The notes beneath the pieces were generated by a model. The model did not search any database and had not been told where the DNA came from. It saw nothing but the letters and a program-made list of their open reading frames with translations. Below, piece by piece: positions 22,144 to 34,010 of a stretch of DNA of 64,000 nt; position 1 is the stretch's first letter; the number at the start of each line of letters is the position of its first letter. The stretch is from Sordaria brevicollis (taxonomy: Eukaryota; Ascomycota; Sordariomycetes; Sordariales; Sordariaceae), in NCBI GenBank assembly GCA_033439795.1, contig JAUTDP010000002.1, positions 3,534,001 to 3,598,000 on the forward strand, written 5' to 3'. The position numbers and the translations under genes were made by a program.

Positions 22144-24420
22144 ATGACATCTCACGACGTTCGTGACGTCCTCAACCTCCCTTCAGACCATGCCGGACCG
22201 AGGCCGTCCAAAAAGGCGAGGACTGCTGCACCTCGTCCGAACCTCAAAGGTCTCGCCCGTGAAGTACAGAACCTCGGAGGCGACAACCCCATCGCCATAG
22301 TTCCCGAGGTCTCTATCTTCAAGAAGCGGAGAACGGTTAGCAGGAAGCCGGCCGCCAAATGGGAGCTGAAGGCATTCACGAATTCGGCGAGAGCGGATGA
22401 TGGAGCTCTTGTGTTGAGGCATTGGAAGAGGAAGCCGGATGGAACTGAGGGCGGCCAAGATGGCTCAGCTGAGGGACAGGAAAGTGGTGCGGCGACAGCA
22501 GAGAACTCGGCAGATAAGCCCGAGGACTCGTCGTTTGCAAAGTTCAACGTCCGCGTGTCTGTACCGCAGTACAGCGAGGACCAATACAACACCAACCTGA
22601 AGCATCCCGACTGGACCAAGGAGGAAACTGATTATCTGCTGGAGTTGGCAAAAGACTTTGATCTACGATGGCCAATTATCTGGGACAGGTACGAGTACGC
22701 TCCTCAAATGCCCGAGGGTGAGGTTCCCGACGGTATGGCCGTCGTGCCGGCACCCAAACCCCGGACCATGGAGGACTTGAAGGCACGATATTACGAAGTT
22801 GCGGCCAAGATGATGGCCGTTCAGAAGCCTGCTCAGTACATGACCAGGCCAGAGTTCGAGCTCTATGAGATGATGCTACAGTTCGATCCTAAACAGGAAC
22901 AGGCCCGCAAGCGCTTCGCTGAAAATACCCTGAAGCGATCTAACGATGAGGCTCGGGAGGAGGAAGCTTTGCTGCTTGAGATTAAGCGTATCATGGCCCG
23001 CACGGAGCGCTTCAACGAAGAACGTCGTGAGCTGTACAATCGCCTCGACTACCCTGCAAGCGAGTCGGACATCAACTCCTTCAAGACCTCCGCCGGCCTG
23101 CAGTCTCTCCTGCAGACCCTGCTCAATGTGGACAAGTCCAAGAAGCGTAAGAGCATCATGGGCCCCGAGAACGGCGTTCCACCGGCGGCGGCGGCGGCGG
23201 CTGCTGCTCCTCCTCCTCCCGCTGCTGCTGCCGCCGCGGCTGCCGCACCCGAAGTGCCCCCCGCCGCTAGCCGGAGGGAGAGTCTTGCTGCCTCATCCAC
23301 TGCCGGTGCCAATGACCACCACGACCCACCCGCCCGCGAGCCTCCCGTTCGTCACGAGCGCCAGGAATCTCGTTCTCACCACCGCAACGAAAGCCGCAGT
23401 GAACGCGCTGACCGTCACGGCCACCACCACCGGGAATCCGTCTCCCAGACCCCTGCCACACCCGCCGAGGCGCCCACGCCCGTCCCAGCTCCCGCTCCGG
23501 CCGCCAACAAGAAGAAGGGTCCTCAGCAGCCCGAGCGCCGCAAGCTGTCGGAGAACGAGGAGCAGGTGTACGGCGTGTCGCACCACGACCGGCTGGGCAG
23601 TGGCCCGACGTTCCGCTACGAGAAGATCAATAAGCTGTATAGTCACAAGTCAGGTCAACAGCAGATGCGTATTACCAACTTGTTGCTCGAGCTCGACATT
23701 CCCGCGCGCCTTATTATGCCTACGGCGGCGGTGACGGCGCAGTTCGAGGTTCTCTGGGGCGCCGTCACGACGCTGGTGGATCTGAGGAAAATGAGCGACA
23801 AGGTGGATGCCGAGATCAAACTCGAGGAAGCTAAGAAGGCCGAGAGGGAGAGGCTCGCGAGGGAGGAGGCTGAAGCGAGGGGAGAGGCGGTGGAGAAGAA
23901 GGATGGTGAAGAGGAAGAAGGAGGACAAGGAGGAGGAGATGCTGCTGCTGCTGAAGGAGCAGCAGGTGATAAGGAGAAGAATGCTGGTACCGGTGGCGGT
24001 GATGGTGAAGATGCCAAGGATAAATCAGCTGAGTCTGCTGCTGCTCAGAGCGGTGATGACCAGAAGAAGGATCAAAAGGCAGAGGACACCAAAGCGACGA
24101 AGGAGCAACAACGACAAGGTGAAGGTGGTGATCAAGATCAGCAAAAGAAGAAGGACGGAGAGGAACCGGCAGCGGCAGCGGCGACATCAACAAAGGAGGG
24201 TGATGGTGACAAGGGCACTGAAGGAAAACAAGGAGATGCGGCGAAGGCGACGACCACGGAGAAAGAAGGCGAGAACGACAATAATCAGCCAAAGATTAAG
24301 GAAGAGGCGGATGACAGTGCTCCCACCAGTGGAACTGCTGCCGGAGGAACACAGCACAAGCGGAGTGCTAGCGTGCTGTCCAATACTAGTGATAGGAGTA
24401 CGAAGAAGCAGAAGAAGTAA
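22144..24420 (+). CDS. swc4: SWR1/NuA4 complex subunit 4 (DMAP1/Swc4/Eaf2)
   Basis: Shared subunit of the SWR1 complex (deposits H2A.Z) and the NuA4 histone acetyltransferase. The intronless frame encodes 758 residues. It opens with the family-typical MTSHDVRDVLNLP, then a Lys/Arg-rich segment including FKKRRTVSRKPAAKWE. The divergent SANT/Myb domain at about 152-226 includes HPDWTKEETDYLLELAKDFD, RWPIIWDRY and a distal KARYYEVAAKM. Residues about 280-390 are charged helical sequence, followed by poly-Ala/Pro (gcg/gct repeats at about 23184-23250). A second conserved block lies near 470-560 (LSENEEQVYGVSHHDRL...KINKLYSHKSGQQQMRI). The last 180 residues are Lys/Glu/Gly/Ala low complexity. It is longer than the roughly 480-residue yeast protein because of the low-complexity parts. 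An in-frame upstream ATG at 22027 looks like leader sequence. Confidence 0.92.
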   Translation: MTSHDVRDVLNLPSDHAGPRPSKKARTAAPRPNLKGLAREVQNLGGDNPIAIVPEVSIFKKRRTVSRKPAAKWELKAFTNSARADDGALVLRHWKRKPDGTEGGQDGSAEGQESGAATAENSADKPEDSSFAKFNVRVSVPQYSEDQYNTNLKHPDWTKEETDYLLELAKDFDLRWPIIWDRYEYAPQMPEGEVPDGMAVVPAPKPRTMEDLKARYYEVAAKMMAVQKPAQYMTRPEFELYEMMLQFDPKQEQARKRFAENTLKRSNDEAREEEALLLEIKRIMARTERFNEERRELYNRLDYPASESDINSFKTSAGLQSLLQTLLNVDKSKKRKSIMGPENGVPPAAAAAAAAPPPPAAAAAAAAAPEVPPAASRRESLAASSTAGANDHHDPPAREPPVRHERQESRSHHRNESRSERADRHGHHHRESVSQTPATPAEAPTPVPAPAPAANKKKGPQQPERRKLSENEEQVYGVSHHDRLGSGPTFRYEKINKLYSHKSGQQQMRITNLLLELDIPARLIMPTAAVTAQFEVLWGAVTTLVDLRKMSDKVDAEIKLEEAKKAERERLAREEAEARGEAVEKKDGEEEEGGQGGGDAAAAEGAAGDKEKNAGTGGGDGEDAKDKSAESAAAQSGDDQKKDQKAEDTKATKEQQRQGEGGDQDQQKKKDGEEPAAAAATSTKEGDGDKGTEGKQGDAAKATTTEKEGENDNNQPKIKEEADDSAPTSGTAAGGTQHKRSASVLSNTSDRSTKKQKK

Positions 24421-25409
24421 AGCTTGTGGGCGAAGGTAGTAGGTAGTCTGAGAGCTGGGATGGCATCATGATGGCGGTGTTAGTAGATGGCATACACAAT
24501 AGTAGAAGGTGGTGGTTGTATTATTAGTCATTTGCATGTGAATAGTTACACAAGCGTCTTTATCTCGGTATCTTTATCTTCTTTGGGTTCTGAACAACTT
24601 TCTGGACTTCCACTTCCTTTGCGTTTGGGAGTCATGAGTGAAGCAAGACAGAAAAGACCTTTCAAGCACTGCTGGCTTGGTGATTTCATTCGATGTAGTG
24701 AATCTTTCCATGATCTTACAACTTTCTCCCTGATGTAAGTCATAACCTCCCACTGCCGTGTTCCTTGCCAAAAGACAAAAGCCTCATTAATTAGAATACA
24801 GTTATATAAGAACCCTGGCATGGGGACGGAACCAGCAGTGAAGTTGCCGATTCACACGAATTCCAGGTCGCTTCCTTCCTCCCAACGTGCCACTTCACTC
24901 CCTAACCACCAACACATGGTTATCACTCTTCAGATTGACACAAAAGCTTCTACAATATCATTGAATGACCTGACAAACGTTGGATCGAAGCTACAAAAAG
25001 ACTGTCAGCCACATGTTTCCTGCTTCCGTCGGGCACAACGCTCGCACGTGTGAGCTTCCCCTCTTCGGTAGGTAAACTCTCCCGGTTGAGGCAGCATGCC
25101 AACCAGAAAAGCCTTCACTTATCTGCCTACCTACTGATCATGCTTCCTCTATTGCCGAATACCATTTACAAAACGTATCCTGACATTTGGGGGCCGAACA
25201 AGCGGTGACGAGTGTAAGTTCCCCAATTGGAACGGAATACTGGTCAGACACTTCGACGTGCTACCGTGTTGTTGGTAGCTACCAACGCGATAACAATATC
25301 ATTGAGTTGCTTCAGTTGAAGCAGATCAGGGATCATCACACTCACATGGCAATATGATAGCTAGGGTACCATTCCACATTTTGTCCATTGTCCTTCTATG
25401 CTTCCATGA

Positions 25410-26145
25410 GGCACAGAACCATGTGTTGGCATGAAAGGTTCAGCTGGGTATGGGTAAAAGCAGTAGCTATTGAATCTTAGCTATGGCAATCTTCACTTGG
25501 GGTTAAGGCCTATCCACTTTTCCACATGTTTTTGGGGGACAAAATTGGCTATCGCAAGGTAACTTGTGACTTACTACCATGTGCTTAGGGATAATGTTTG
25601 GTTAAGGCACATAACCACGTGTTGGCAGACAGATTAGGAGCTATTGAACCTCGGCTATGACGATCTCTTACTTCTGATACTGTCTTTTATAGTTTTTTTT
25701 TTTTTTTTAAAAAAAAATGTCACCTTCTCATAATCCCACATGCTTTTGGGGGACAAAATGGCACATAATCATGGTAATGCAACTTGAGTTAGCAACCATG
25801 CGCTTTGCTATGCTAGAGTGCGGCACAGAACCACATGTTGAACCGATAGAAAGCTACTGAACTTCAGCTATGACGATCTTAACTTGACCTACAGTCTTTC
25901 ATCGTTTCCGTACGTGGGTACTGTTGCTGCTTGTAAATTTGTTGGGGGACAAAAATGATCATTGTAGTTTCTGAACGTGGACCGCCATGTCGTGTTCATC
26001 GGTATGCTTGATTGCGGCACAGAAAACCACGTTTTTGTGAATATATGAGATTTTCAGCCGCAAATACGTCAATCTCAATACCATGTACAGCTGAAATGCC
26101 AGATAGATAGCTTAATAGCTTGGTATTAGTTATTGATTTTGGGGG
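25410..26145. repeat. Degenerate tandem array, unit about 195 bp
   Basis: Four units begin with GGCACAGAACCAC-like sequence at 25410, 25606, 25822 and 26016 (spacing 196, 216, 194). The 216-bp unit carries an extra T/A tract at about 25692-25717. Within units, a block like GCTATGACGATCTT recurs, and GGGGGACAAAA recurs at 25534, 25748 and 25944, with GGGGGCTAAC at 26141. Unit ends resemble TATGCTNNANTGC. Divergence between units includes C/T and G/A changes at CpG. A possible eroded earlier unit lies before 25410. Confidence 0.75.
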
Positions 26146-26628
26146 CTAACGCAACAAGCAAACAACTCTGGAAACAACGGTTCTATATACCTTCCAATGT
26201 CGCAGATGCGACTTTACCTCGTGGTTTCTTGATTACCTATGCAGCGACAGTTGGATTCAAGTTGGCACATGGGATTCAGCTCTTTGTCGATCACTAGACC
26301 TACCAGCCGCATGCAAGGGAAAAATGGACATCCCACCACTTCACGGCTTTCACTTTGCATTTCATACCCAAGGCGAGATACCAAGGAAGAGGGGAAAGTT
26401 GGAGGAGGCTTTATTAAACCACCTTGTGTGACTTACCAAACTAGTTAACCAATACACCAGTTGCCCGCATGGACATGACTTCAATTTCTTATACGATGCA
26501 TGTAGTATGTTTTGAGGATAAAGATACACTCGATGCCAAACCCCGGGGATAGAGTGGGGGAAAGGAGAGAGACACTGCCTTCCAATGCAATCATATGCAA
26601 TCATATTTCATTTTCTTTCAATCCTATT

Positions 26629-26666
26629 GCCAATGTCAATGCCAATGTCAATGCCAATGCCAATGG
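26629..26666. repeat. Hexanucleotide repeat (CAATGY)n
   Basis: About six tandem copies of CAATGT/CAATGC. Simple-sequence repeat with no evident function. Confidence 0.85.
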
Positions 26667-27499
26667 TACCATCTCACCTGATGGAATATGCAATGCAGGG
26701 CGGTTGTCGTTCTTATAACACCCCGAAGTACCTGCTCGGAATCGACAACATGCTACCAGTAATACTTCACGGGAAATGTCGACATATGAGACACATGATA
26801 GCAGGCAGATAAAGCCATCACATAGAATATTAGACAGAGTAAAGCCGGTATCACAATCCCTAATGGCATATGAAGATGCACGCTCACAGTGGTATCAACT
26901 TGTCTTAGTTGTTCCTGTCCAACGAATCTGTGCCATCCACTCACTAAACTACTATCCATCCACAAACAGCCGATAACTTCCTGAGTTATCCTTTGCTGAT
27001 GCCTCCCTTCTTTTTACGCTCGATTCTAATCCAACCACCCCAGCCAAACCCTATCCAATCCTATATCAAGCAAAAAAGGGGTATATAGTAGTTGCAATTA
27101 AAGTCGCAGCAGATAGCCAAAAAAAACCGCATAACCACCCAATGAGACCATCTTATGCTCTTTCTTGCCTAACCCACCCAACTTATCGTTGCCTGTATTT
27201 TTTCAAGTCTCTTCATTCGCGTATGCTTCGTCAATCAGATCCCGTCCGTTTTCTGACATCCCTTTCCAACCATCCTCCCAACATCTCTCAACCGATTGAT
27301 GTTCCCATATGGCCCCCACACATCCAACATGATAAGTAGTAGTAATTAGAGGAAGGAGTAAGGAGACACTAAAATGGAGATAACGTGGAAAATAACATGT
27401 GCGAGAAATAGAGAGGGAAAAGGGGGTTTGGTTTTCGTCTGCTGCCTGTGGAAATTTGCGGTGCTTGCCCGTAGTTGACCGTAAGACACCACGGGGGTA

Positions 27500-29781
27500 C
27501 TAAGCAGGAATGCCTCGGTGCATACTTGATCTTCGTCCGAGGTAGACCGAGAAAGGAGCAATATCCTAAACAGAATCCGTTAGTATCGAGAAAAAAAAGA
27601 AAATGGCTTCGACACAAAAGAAATTTCCAGAAACTCACCCTCGAAACAACCGACCCAGCCCCAACCGTTGCCCCCCTTCCAATCTTCACACCCGGCAAAA
27701 GGACCACATTCGCACAAATCCAAACATCGTCCTCGATAATAACCGGCTTGCCATACTGGGGACCCCTGTTTCCCTCGCGGTGTCGCCAGTCCTTGGAGCA
27801 GCTGTTCGTGTAGATGCTGACGTTCGGGCTGATAATCACATTGTTGCCAATGCGCACATCGCAAGAATCCGTGATCAGGCAGTTCCGGCTAATAAGGACG
27901 TTGTTGCCGATCGTAATGTTATACCCGTAGTCGCAGTTGAAGGGGGCTTCGACCGCAATGTTTTCGCCAACGCGACCGACGCGACCTATGGGCGAGAGCA
28001 CGTTGGGCGTCAGCTGGACGCCTTCGCGCGGGTGCAATATCTCCCTGAAGAGTCTCGCGCGTTCGGCGGGCGATACACCAATGTTGGGGTTGGTCGAGTT
28101 GTTGAATTTCCAGCAGGCGGCGTTGCATCTCTCGCGCTCCAGCACAAGCTCCTTGTCGAATGGGTAGAAGGCTCGGCCGCTGACCATCTCGTCCTTTTCC
28201 CTTCGCATGTTGGGCACAGTAGCGCTGGACGGAGTGTGTGCCTGCGCATGGGATAGTGCTAGCTGCGCTGTCGCCTGTACTGCACTTGCTGGTGGTTGAG
28301 ACGTGATAGGAGGCTGGACAGCTGATGTTGGCGTCTCCGTTCGACCGCCATGGAAACTAAATGGTGGATGCGCGGAAATGGCGCTTTGAGGAGGCGGTGG
28401 TGGAGGTGGCGGTTGATGGTCAGGGTCTGTCCTCGTCAAATCATGGAGCGGCGGCACTCTCTGATATTCTCTGAGGGGGGTCCGGGCACTGACGGGCGTG
28501 GGAAAAAAGTTCGAAGGATGAGCTGACAGGGCGGACAGTTTGTTGTCTGGGCTTATGACCGATGCACTAGGGATGGTTGATGCCGTTAGACGGTCGTCGT
28601 CGCTAGGAAGAGTCCGTCCTTGGGGTGGCGTGATGCGGAGAGTAGGTTGCTGGGCACGCGCCATCGGGAAAGGCTCGCGCTGCTTCGGCTGGCTCAGGAT
28701 CGGGGCGGTGTTGGCGGTATAAGGAGGAATCGGTTGCTGCTGTTGCTGTGGCATTCCATACGCTCCAGGACGGACATAGGTGGGATCCTTGGACTCGATG
28801 TTGACTTGAGCTGGCTTGCTCTCGGGCTTCTGCCAGTTATTTCTCTGCGGTGGGTAGCCGGCACACTCGAATGAACCCTTGATGCAGTTGGTACCTTAAA
28901 AACAGTTAGATGACGCACATGGAAATCCAAGAACAACTTCAAGACTCACATTGAGGCTTCGTCTCATCACACTTCTTTTTGCGCCTTCTGCAAGTCAAGC
29001 AGCCAGTTTTCGTCCGGTTGCTGAAATTGCGCTTCCGCTTCTTGGGATCGGATTGAACGGTGCCATCTCTGCGCTGATCAGGGGTATACTGATCCGAGTA
29101 CCGGTTTTCGTCGCCGTCGGGACTCTGATTATCGTAGTCGCCGCTGTCTGCTTGGCTGGTTGCTCTGCGCATGTGTTCCGCCATGGGCTCCTCGGACTGA
29201 CCGGATACCGGCCCAGCCGAATAAGCGGCATCGTAGCTTGGGTTTCTCTCACTTCTAGCCTGCTGATAACGCCATCGATCCTCGTTTTCACGACTTTCAG
29301 AGGCACGATACGCTTCCTTCTGGGGAGACGGATAACGGTCATGGGGATTAGACTGAGGCCGTGACGGTTCGTACGGCTCCGATTTCTCTGTTACCTCGGG
29401 CCTCTCCATCCTCTCCGTTCTTTCATACCTCTCAGGTCGCTCAATAGGAGTTCTTTCCGTTCTTTCAAACTTTGGGGGTGGCTCAGTAGGAACAGGTGAA
29501 GGCCTGTGCTCTCGCCTGGGAGAGTGGGTGACGGAATCTGCCCGCATCCGCTTAGGGGCAGGTTCGGAATCGTGGTAATCCGTCGCAGAATATGGACGCC
29601 TTTCACGGGTTGAAGTGCCCCAGTTTTCCCGATCCCGTTCTCGCTGGCTGATTGCAACATCATTAGCGGACCTCGGGTCTGGACCAGCAGACTGTCCGTT
29701 TCCGCGTTCAGGCTCCCGAGCACCATTGAGAACCTCAGCTGGCCGGGGCGATGCCCCGTTGAGTGCAGTGAAAGTCGCCAT
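27500..29781 (-). CDS. Zn2Cys6 DNA-binding domain fused to maltose/galactoside-type O-acetyltransferase
   Basis: Three exons (29781-28950, 28894-27639, 27565-27500) keep frame and give 717 residues. The first intron interrupts the zinc cluster, which splicing completes as a textbook Zn2Cys6 motif: Cys261, 264, 271, 278, 281, 288. The N-terminal 255 residues are charged and disordered; residues about 325-505 are Pro/Gln-rich. Then comes a maltose acetyltransferase (Mac) domain (about 509-565, EKDEMVSGRAFYPFDKELV) and a left-handed beta-helix of hexapeptide repeats (about 580-696; NCDYGYNITIGNNV, KPVIIEDDVWICANVVLLPGVKIG, GAGSVVSR) typical of NodL/LacA acetyl-CoA transferases. The family's catalytic His (in T-x-T-H-P or G-H-P) aligns with Cys643 in TNSCS, and the C-terminal GNPAR segment is replaced by a short tail. 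This suggests a regulator using the fold as a sensor or an altered enzyme (inference). Intron 2 has a clear ACTAAC branch point. Confidence 0.88.
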
Positions 29782-32700
29782 CTATGACCGTGATGCTGAT
29801 ACGTTTCGATTGCCAAAAATGTTCCCCCGACTAAAGCTGGCGTCCTTTACGCCCAAATCCCGAGTATCGTGCACCGGCGTAGCCGCTACCTGGGTTGAAG
29901 GCAAGTGATCAAGTCGTTAGAGAGTATGGGCTGATGACGGTAACGCGTAAAATGAAGGGTGCCCTCCAAAGCCAACGCCGTCAGTGTGAATAAGAGGTTG
30001 AAAACCGTGATGCTGATGTGGGCGATAGACGTGGCTGGAAAATGGGAGTTGGCGATGGATGAGAAGTGAGAGATGATGAGCTTTGGGGCTCGACCAGAGA
30101 TAGCAGGTGGGAAGCTAACTGTACGTGAGTGGAAGATGCCCGACAGTGCCAGACGTGACCAAGCAAGTCTCCGTCAGTCGGAGGTCGACGGACAGAGATG
30201 CAGAAACACGACAGACGGCGGTGATATAAGGTAGCACGCAAGGGTAAACAGAACCCCTCTCGAGCTGTACCCAAAGGTGGATGGACTCTTGTGCGTGCAG
30301 TAGGATCGTGAAGTGCCTGATGAATCAGCGTTAGAAAAAGTGTGACCAGCCTGCAGGATTTCTCGGATGCGATGCGTGCGGTGCGTGTATGTAGTGGAGG
30401 CGGGGGGTGACGGGGTGACGGAGTGACGGGGGTGGCCGTGCCTTCTCTCTACCCTAGGAGAAACCGAGAAACAGATCAGAGGTATACCTAGGTATGAAGA
30501 TGATTGCTGCAGGGGCGCTATGCTATGCTATGTGAGATGCTTATGCTTTCCCCAGGCCGGGTAAGTGGGTGGCCGCCAACTGCAAGCAACGGCGTTCGGA
30601 AGCTTTCGTATGGAGGGGAGAGGAGTGAGGACGATGATGAGCAAAACAACAGCAACAGCCTTTCGTCGGAGGTTGCGATTCTTTGGCCTTTGCAACTCGG
30701 CGCGGGAGATAGAGCTGGCCGCTGGCCTGGCTAGTAGGTGGCTCCGGGCTGGAAGCACCACCACCCTGCTCAACCCTGCTCGTCCCTGCTCGTCTCGACG
30801 CTAGCTGGCTGGAGCTTCGCTGCTGACTGACACTGGCCAGCTGCCGATGACCCCTTCTGGGGTAGCTCTGGGTGTGGACTGAGGACAAGAGCGTTGGGTT
30901 GTGTTGCAGGGCCACGACCCACCAAACCGAACGCTCAAGCTTCAAAAGCCCAAATGGGCCCAGTCGCAGCTTGGTAGACTTGGCAGCGATGCCCAGGCAA
31001 GGTACCTGTTTACCGCGGCAGCAGTGGTGGAGGAGGTTGAGCGTGGCTGCGTGGGTGGTGGACTGTTGTGGGTGGGCGGGACCCCAGCAGCTCCGGTGGT
31101 GTCAATGGTCGCCAATGGTCCCAATGGAGTGACGAGCGCCGTCGATGGGACCCCGGATTGCGGGTGTGCTATGGGAGTGGTGTGTGGTGTGGTGGTGAGT
31201 GGTGTCTGGCGTGCGGACATGAAATGGGATGGATTGTGGAGGATACAAACAAACGGGAACTTGAAGGCTGTACAGTGTACCTACTTGCAACACTTGGTAC
31301 GAGACCCGAGCAGAAATATCAGAGAGCAAAAAAGTGACAGAGCTACCCGACACGGGGCACAGCGCACACAAGAGAGGATGTGACGAGAGGGGCAGGAACC
31401 GAGTCTTGTCGAGGAAAAGGAAGAACAAAAGAGAGACCGACCTTTCGCTTCTCAGCAACGCGCTGTCCCTCACTATCTGTACTGCCAAGTCCACGTCTTC
31501 AAGTTGAACGCCAGCACTGAAACGTCCGTCAAGTAACGAGATGTGCTAACCGCAATAGCCACCCAACTAGCTCGTTGGGGTTCTAAAGGTTATGCTTAGG
31601 TGTACCAGCCCGATAAATCGTTTATCTTTCTTTATATCTGCCTCCCGTCCTCGGCTCTTCCCTGCGGGCCGGTCGTTGCAGAGTTTCCGTCGGTAGACGT
31701 GGTGACAAACAAAGATTCGCGGGTAATAGGTCGAGTTCTCGGCGTGTGTGCGAGAGAGATTGCGTGTGAGCCTGTGTTCTCTCTTGTGTTTTCCTTTTCG
31801 GAGCAAGGGTATGACACGTCAGAGCACGACCCGTGGATTAAATACTGGTTGGAGATAGCCGGGTATGCAGATGTAAGACTCGGGCGGTTTTTGGCGCGCC
31901 TTCTCCTCGGTCTTTGCGACCTCAAGAACGACCCCCGCAACATATAGAATCCAAAGCGTGGACAATATGGTTTGGGTTCAATAATATGAAATCCAGCATA
32001 CAGAACCCTTCCAGCTCTATGGATGTAGACTTACTTCACCATGTAGCTTGTTGCCTGCTTAGAAAGCAGAAAACATACGAGACACAGATGGCCGGGAATG
32101 TCAGGCTCAAGTCCACGAGCTGCTGCTGCTGCTGGAGCTTAGACCACCTCCTCTACCATAGGCATGTAAATGCGGAGCGCTTGGTGTACATTTAACGCGC
32201 GATTATGCGTCTGTTCGACCGCTGTCGGGAACAAATAACCGAAATGGGCCCTCGTGTATCGCTAGCAAGTGGTCGGTATCCGCGCACCTTGTACCCGTAT
32301 TACCGAAAACATCCATCCACGTCTAGCCCAGCCTGCCTCGTTTCCCACAATGACGAGACCAGAGTATCGAGGATTGGTCAACACTTGAGGAAATCCATCC
32401 TTTGATAGTACTCTGGCTCAGGTCGATTATATCAAGATCCACGTTCTTGCAATTGGAATGTGCCTATGGTAGCAGCTCTGGGCGATGGCGGAGAAGCCCG
32501 GAGTGACGAGAGCATGGAGGTGCGCACTACGCCAGCCTGCTCTTGTCTGGTCAAAAATGATGCCCTGATCACTGGTGTCCGTGAGCGGGAAGCGAGGGTG
32601 TCGATTATTCCGCTTACAGCCCCACCCTCCTTTCTCCCCTATTACTGCCCAGAACAGTATAATCCCTTGAGTCCCGTAATCTCCCAGTCTTTACTACTTT

Positions 32701-32800
32701 AGGCAGTACCCATAGTGGTTAGTCAGTAGAGCTCTGGCGAGCTTTGACCAGCTCTAGTCTCTAGTACGTACCTAGTACGTACTATACGTAATGGAGTGTA
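29782..32800. other. Intergenic region up to heterochromatin boundary
   Basis: This holds the promoter and leader of the Zn2Cys6 gene and then 2-3 kb with no supported gene. Frames at 30541-30945, 30901-31383, 31102-31494 and 31600-31947 overlap each other on both strands without domains. Composition stays normal until about 32750, where CTAGTACGTAC-type sequence gives way to AT-rich DNA. Confidence 0.4.
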
Positions 32801-33420
32801 CGGCCGTATTATTATAATTTGGTGAAATTGTAAAAGTCGTGATGTGTAAGTGTATAGTATTATGGTATTGACTACTAGCACCAAGCACAATACTATATAG
32901 CATATTACGATTATTATTTTAAAATATTAATATAAATTCTCGGATCTTCTTCTTAAGCTTCTTAATCTCATTTTCTTTATTATCGATCTATGCCTCGAAA
33001 TAAATAAGTAAAATAGTAGATTACAAAGTACAAAAATATTAATATTATAAATAATATATATATTTATTATTTTTTTAATATAATAACTGTATTTCTATAT
33101 TAAAAATCCTTAAATTTTCTATATAAAATATATTAACTACGAATAATCAATTAGTATAAAAATAGTAAGGATTTATAGTATTATACAATTTTTATATAAA
33201 AACGTTAATTAAATGCATTTAATAGAAAATAAAATATATTTATAAAAAACTTTTCTATAATTATATTCACCACCACCTTTAAATACTCCAGTAAAATATT
33301 GAATTTGTATAACTATAGTATTAATTGGCTATATCTAATATTTTTTTATATATATCTATATAATATTCGAAAAAAATGAAAAAACCGTATAAATCGAAAA
33401 ATCTATATAAATCGTATAGA

Positions 33421-33503
33421 GTGCTAGTTAAAGTACTAGTCAAAGTACTAGTTAAAATACTAGTTAGAATACTAGTCAGAGTACTAGTTAAAGTATTAGT
33501 TTT
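33421..33503. repeat. 12-bp tandem repeat, unit about GTACTAGTTAAA
   Basis: Seven consecutive 12-bp units differing by G/A and C/T. In one frame they spell a VLVK/ILVR repeat, which is a by-product of the 12-bp period and not evidence of a gene. Confidence 0.85.
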
Positions 33504-33649
33504 TATATATATTTATATAATAATTGAAAAATCGAAAAAACCGTGTAAATCGTATAGAATATTAGTCGGTTAGCTAATAAAATATTTATAACCGTTATTA
33601 TTACGAGTATTTACAACGTTAAAAAAATCTTATAATAATATTACATAAT

Positions 33650-34010
33650 TATTTAAAAGGCTTCATTATTAAGGTTAACGTTCCTAATCCTATATAATAC
33701 GCTTAAAGAGGTTATAACCCTCCCTTATCTTCTTAAAATACTAAGCAATAGCCTTTTCAATATAATAAATACTAGCCTTATATTAAATAGCCGCCCAACG
33801 TTAGAAGGTATAGAACTATTAGAATTAAATTTCGTAAAGAGTTTATATATCCTAGTAGGCTCTCAAAACGTAAAGTAGCTCTAAGGTAATTAATACCGGC
33901 CGTTTACGCTTAATAGTCTTATAGCGTTCGTAATTTACTACCTACTATACTTCTAATTAAACCGTTAATTTCTCCTCTCCCAAAATTTAATAGTTAGTAA
34001 AAAAGTAATA
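33650..34010 (-). pseudogene. Decayed coding sequence of unknown family
   Basis: On the minus strand one frame reads as continuous protein-like sequence for over 100 codons (for example ERYKTIKRKRPVLIT and later YKASIYYIEKAIA). It is interrupted by TAA/TAG at places where Gln, or sometimes Trp, would fit, the pattern expected of a RIP-mutated gene. I cannot assign a family. It belongs to the older AT-rich sequence into which element A inserted. Confidence 0.4.

Larger units (their letters stand above)
24421..27499. other. Convergent intergenic region with repeat array
   Basis: Lies between swc4 (plus) and the Zn2Cys6 gene (minus), which converge. Open frames are all under 95 codons and unconvincing. 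It contains a degenerate tandem array (25410-26145) and a hexanucleotide repeat (26629-26666), described separately. The remainder is 3' UTR or unassigned. Confidence 0.5.

Noticed and set aside
23049..24439. Long Arg/Lys-, Leu/His- or Ser-rich frames over swc4
   Set aside because: Shadow frames of the repetitive 3' half of swc4.
33376..33573. Lys/Val/Leu repeat protein
   Set aside because: Product of the 12-bp DNA repeat in AT-rich DNA.
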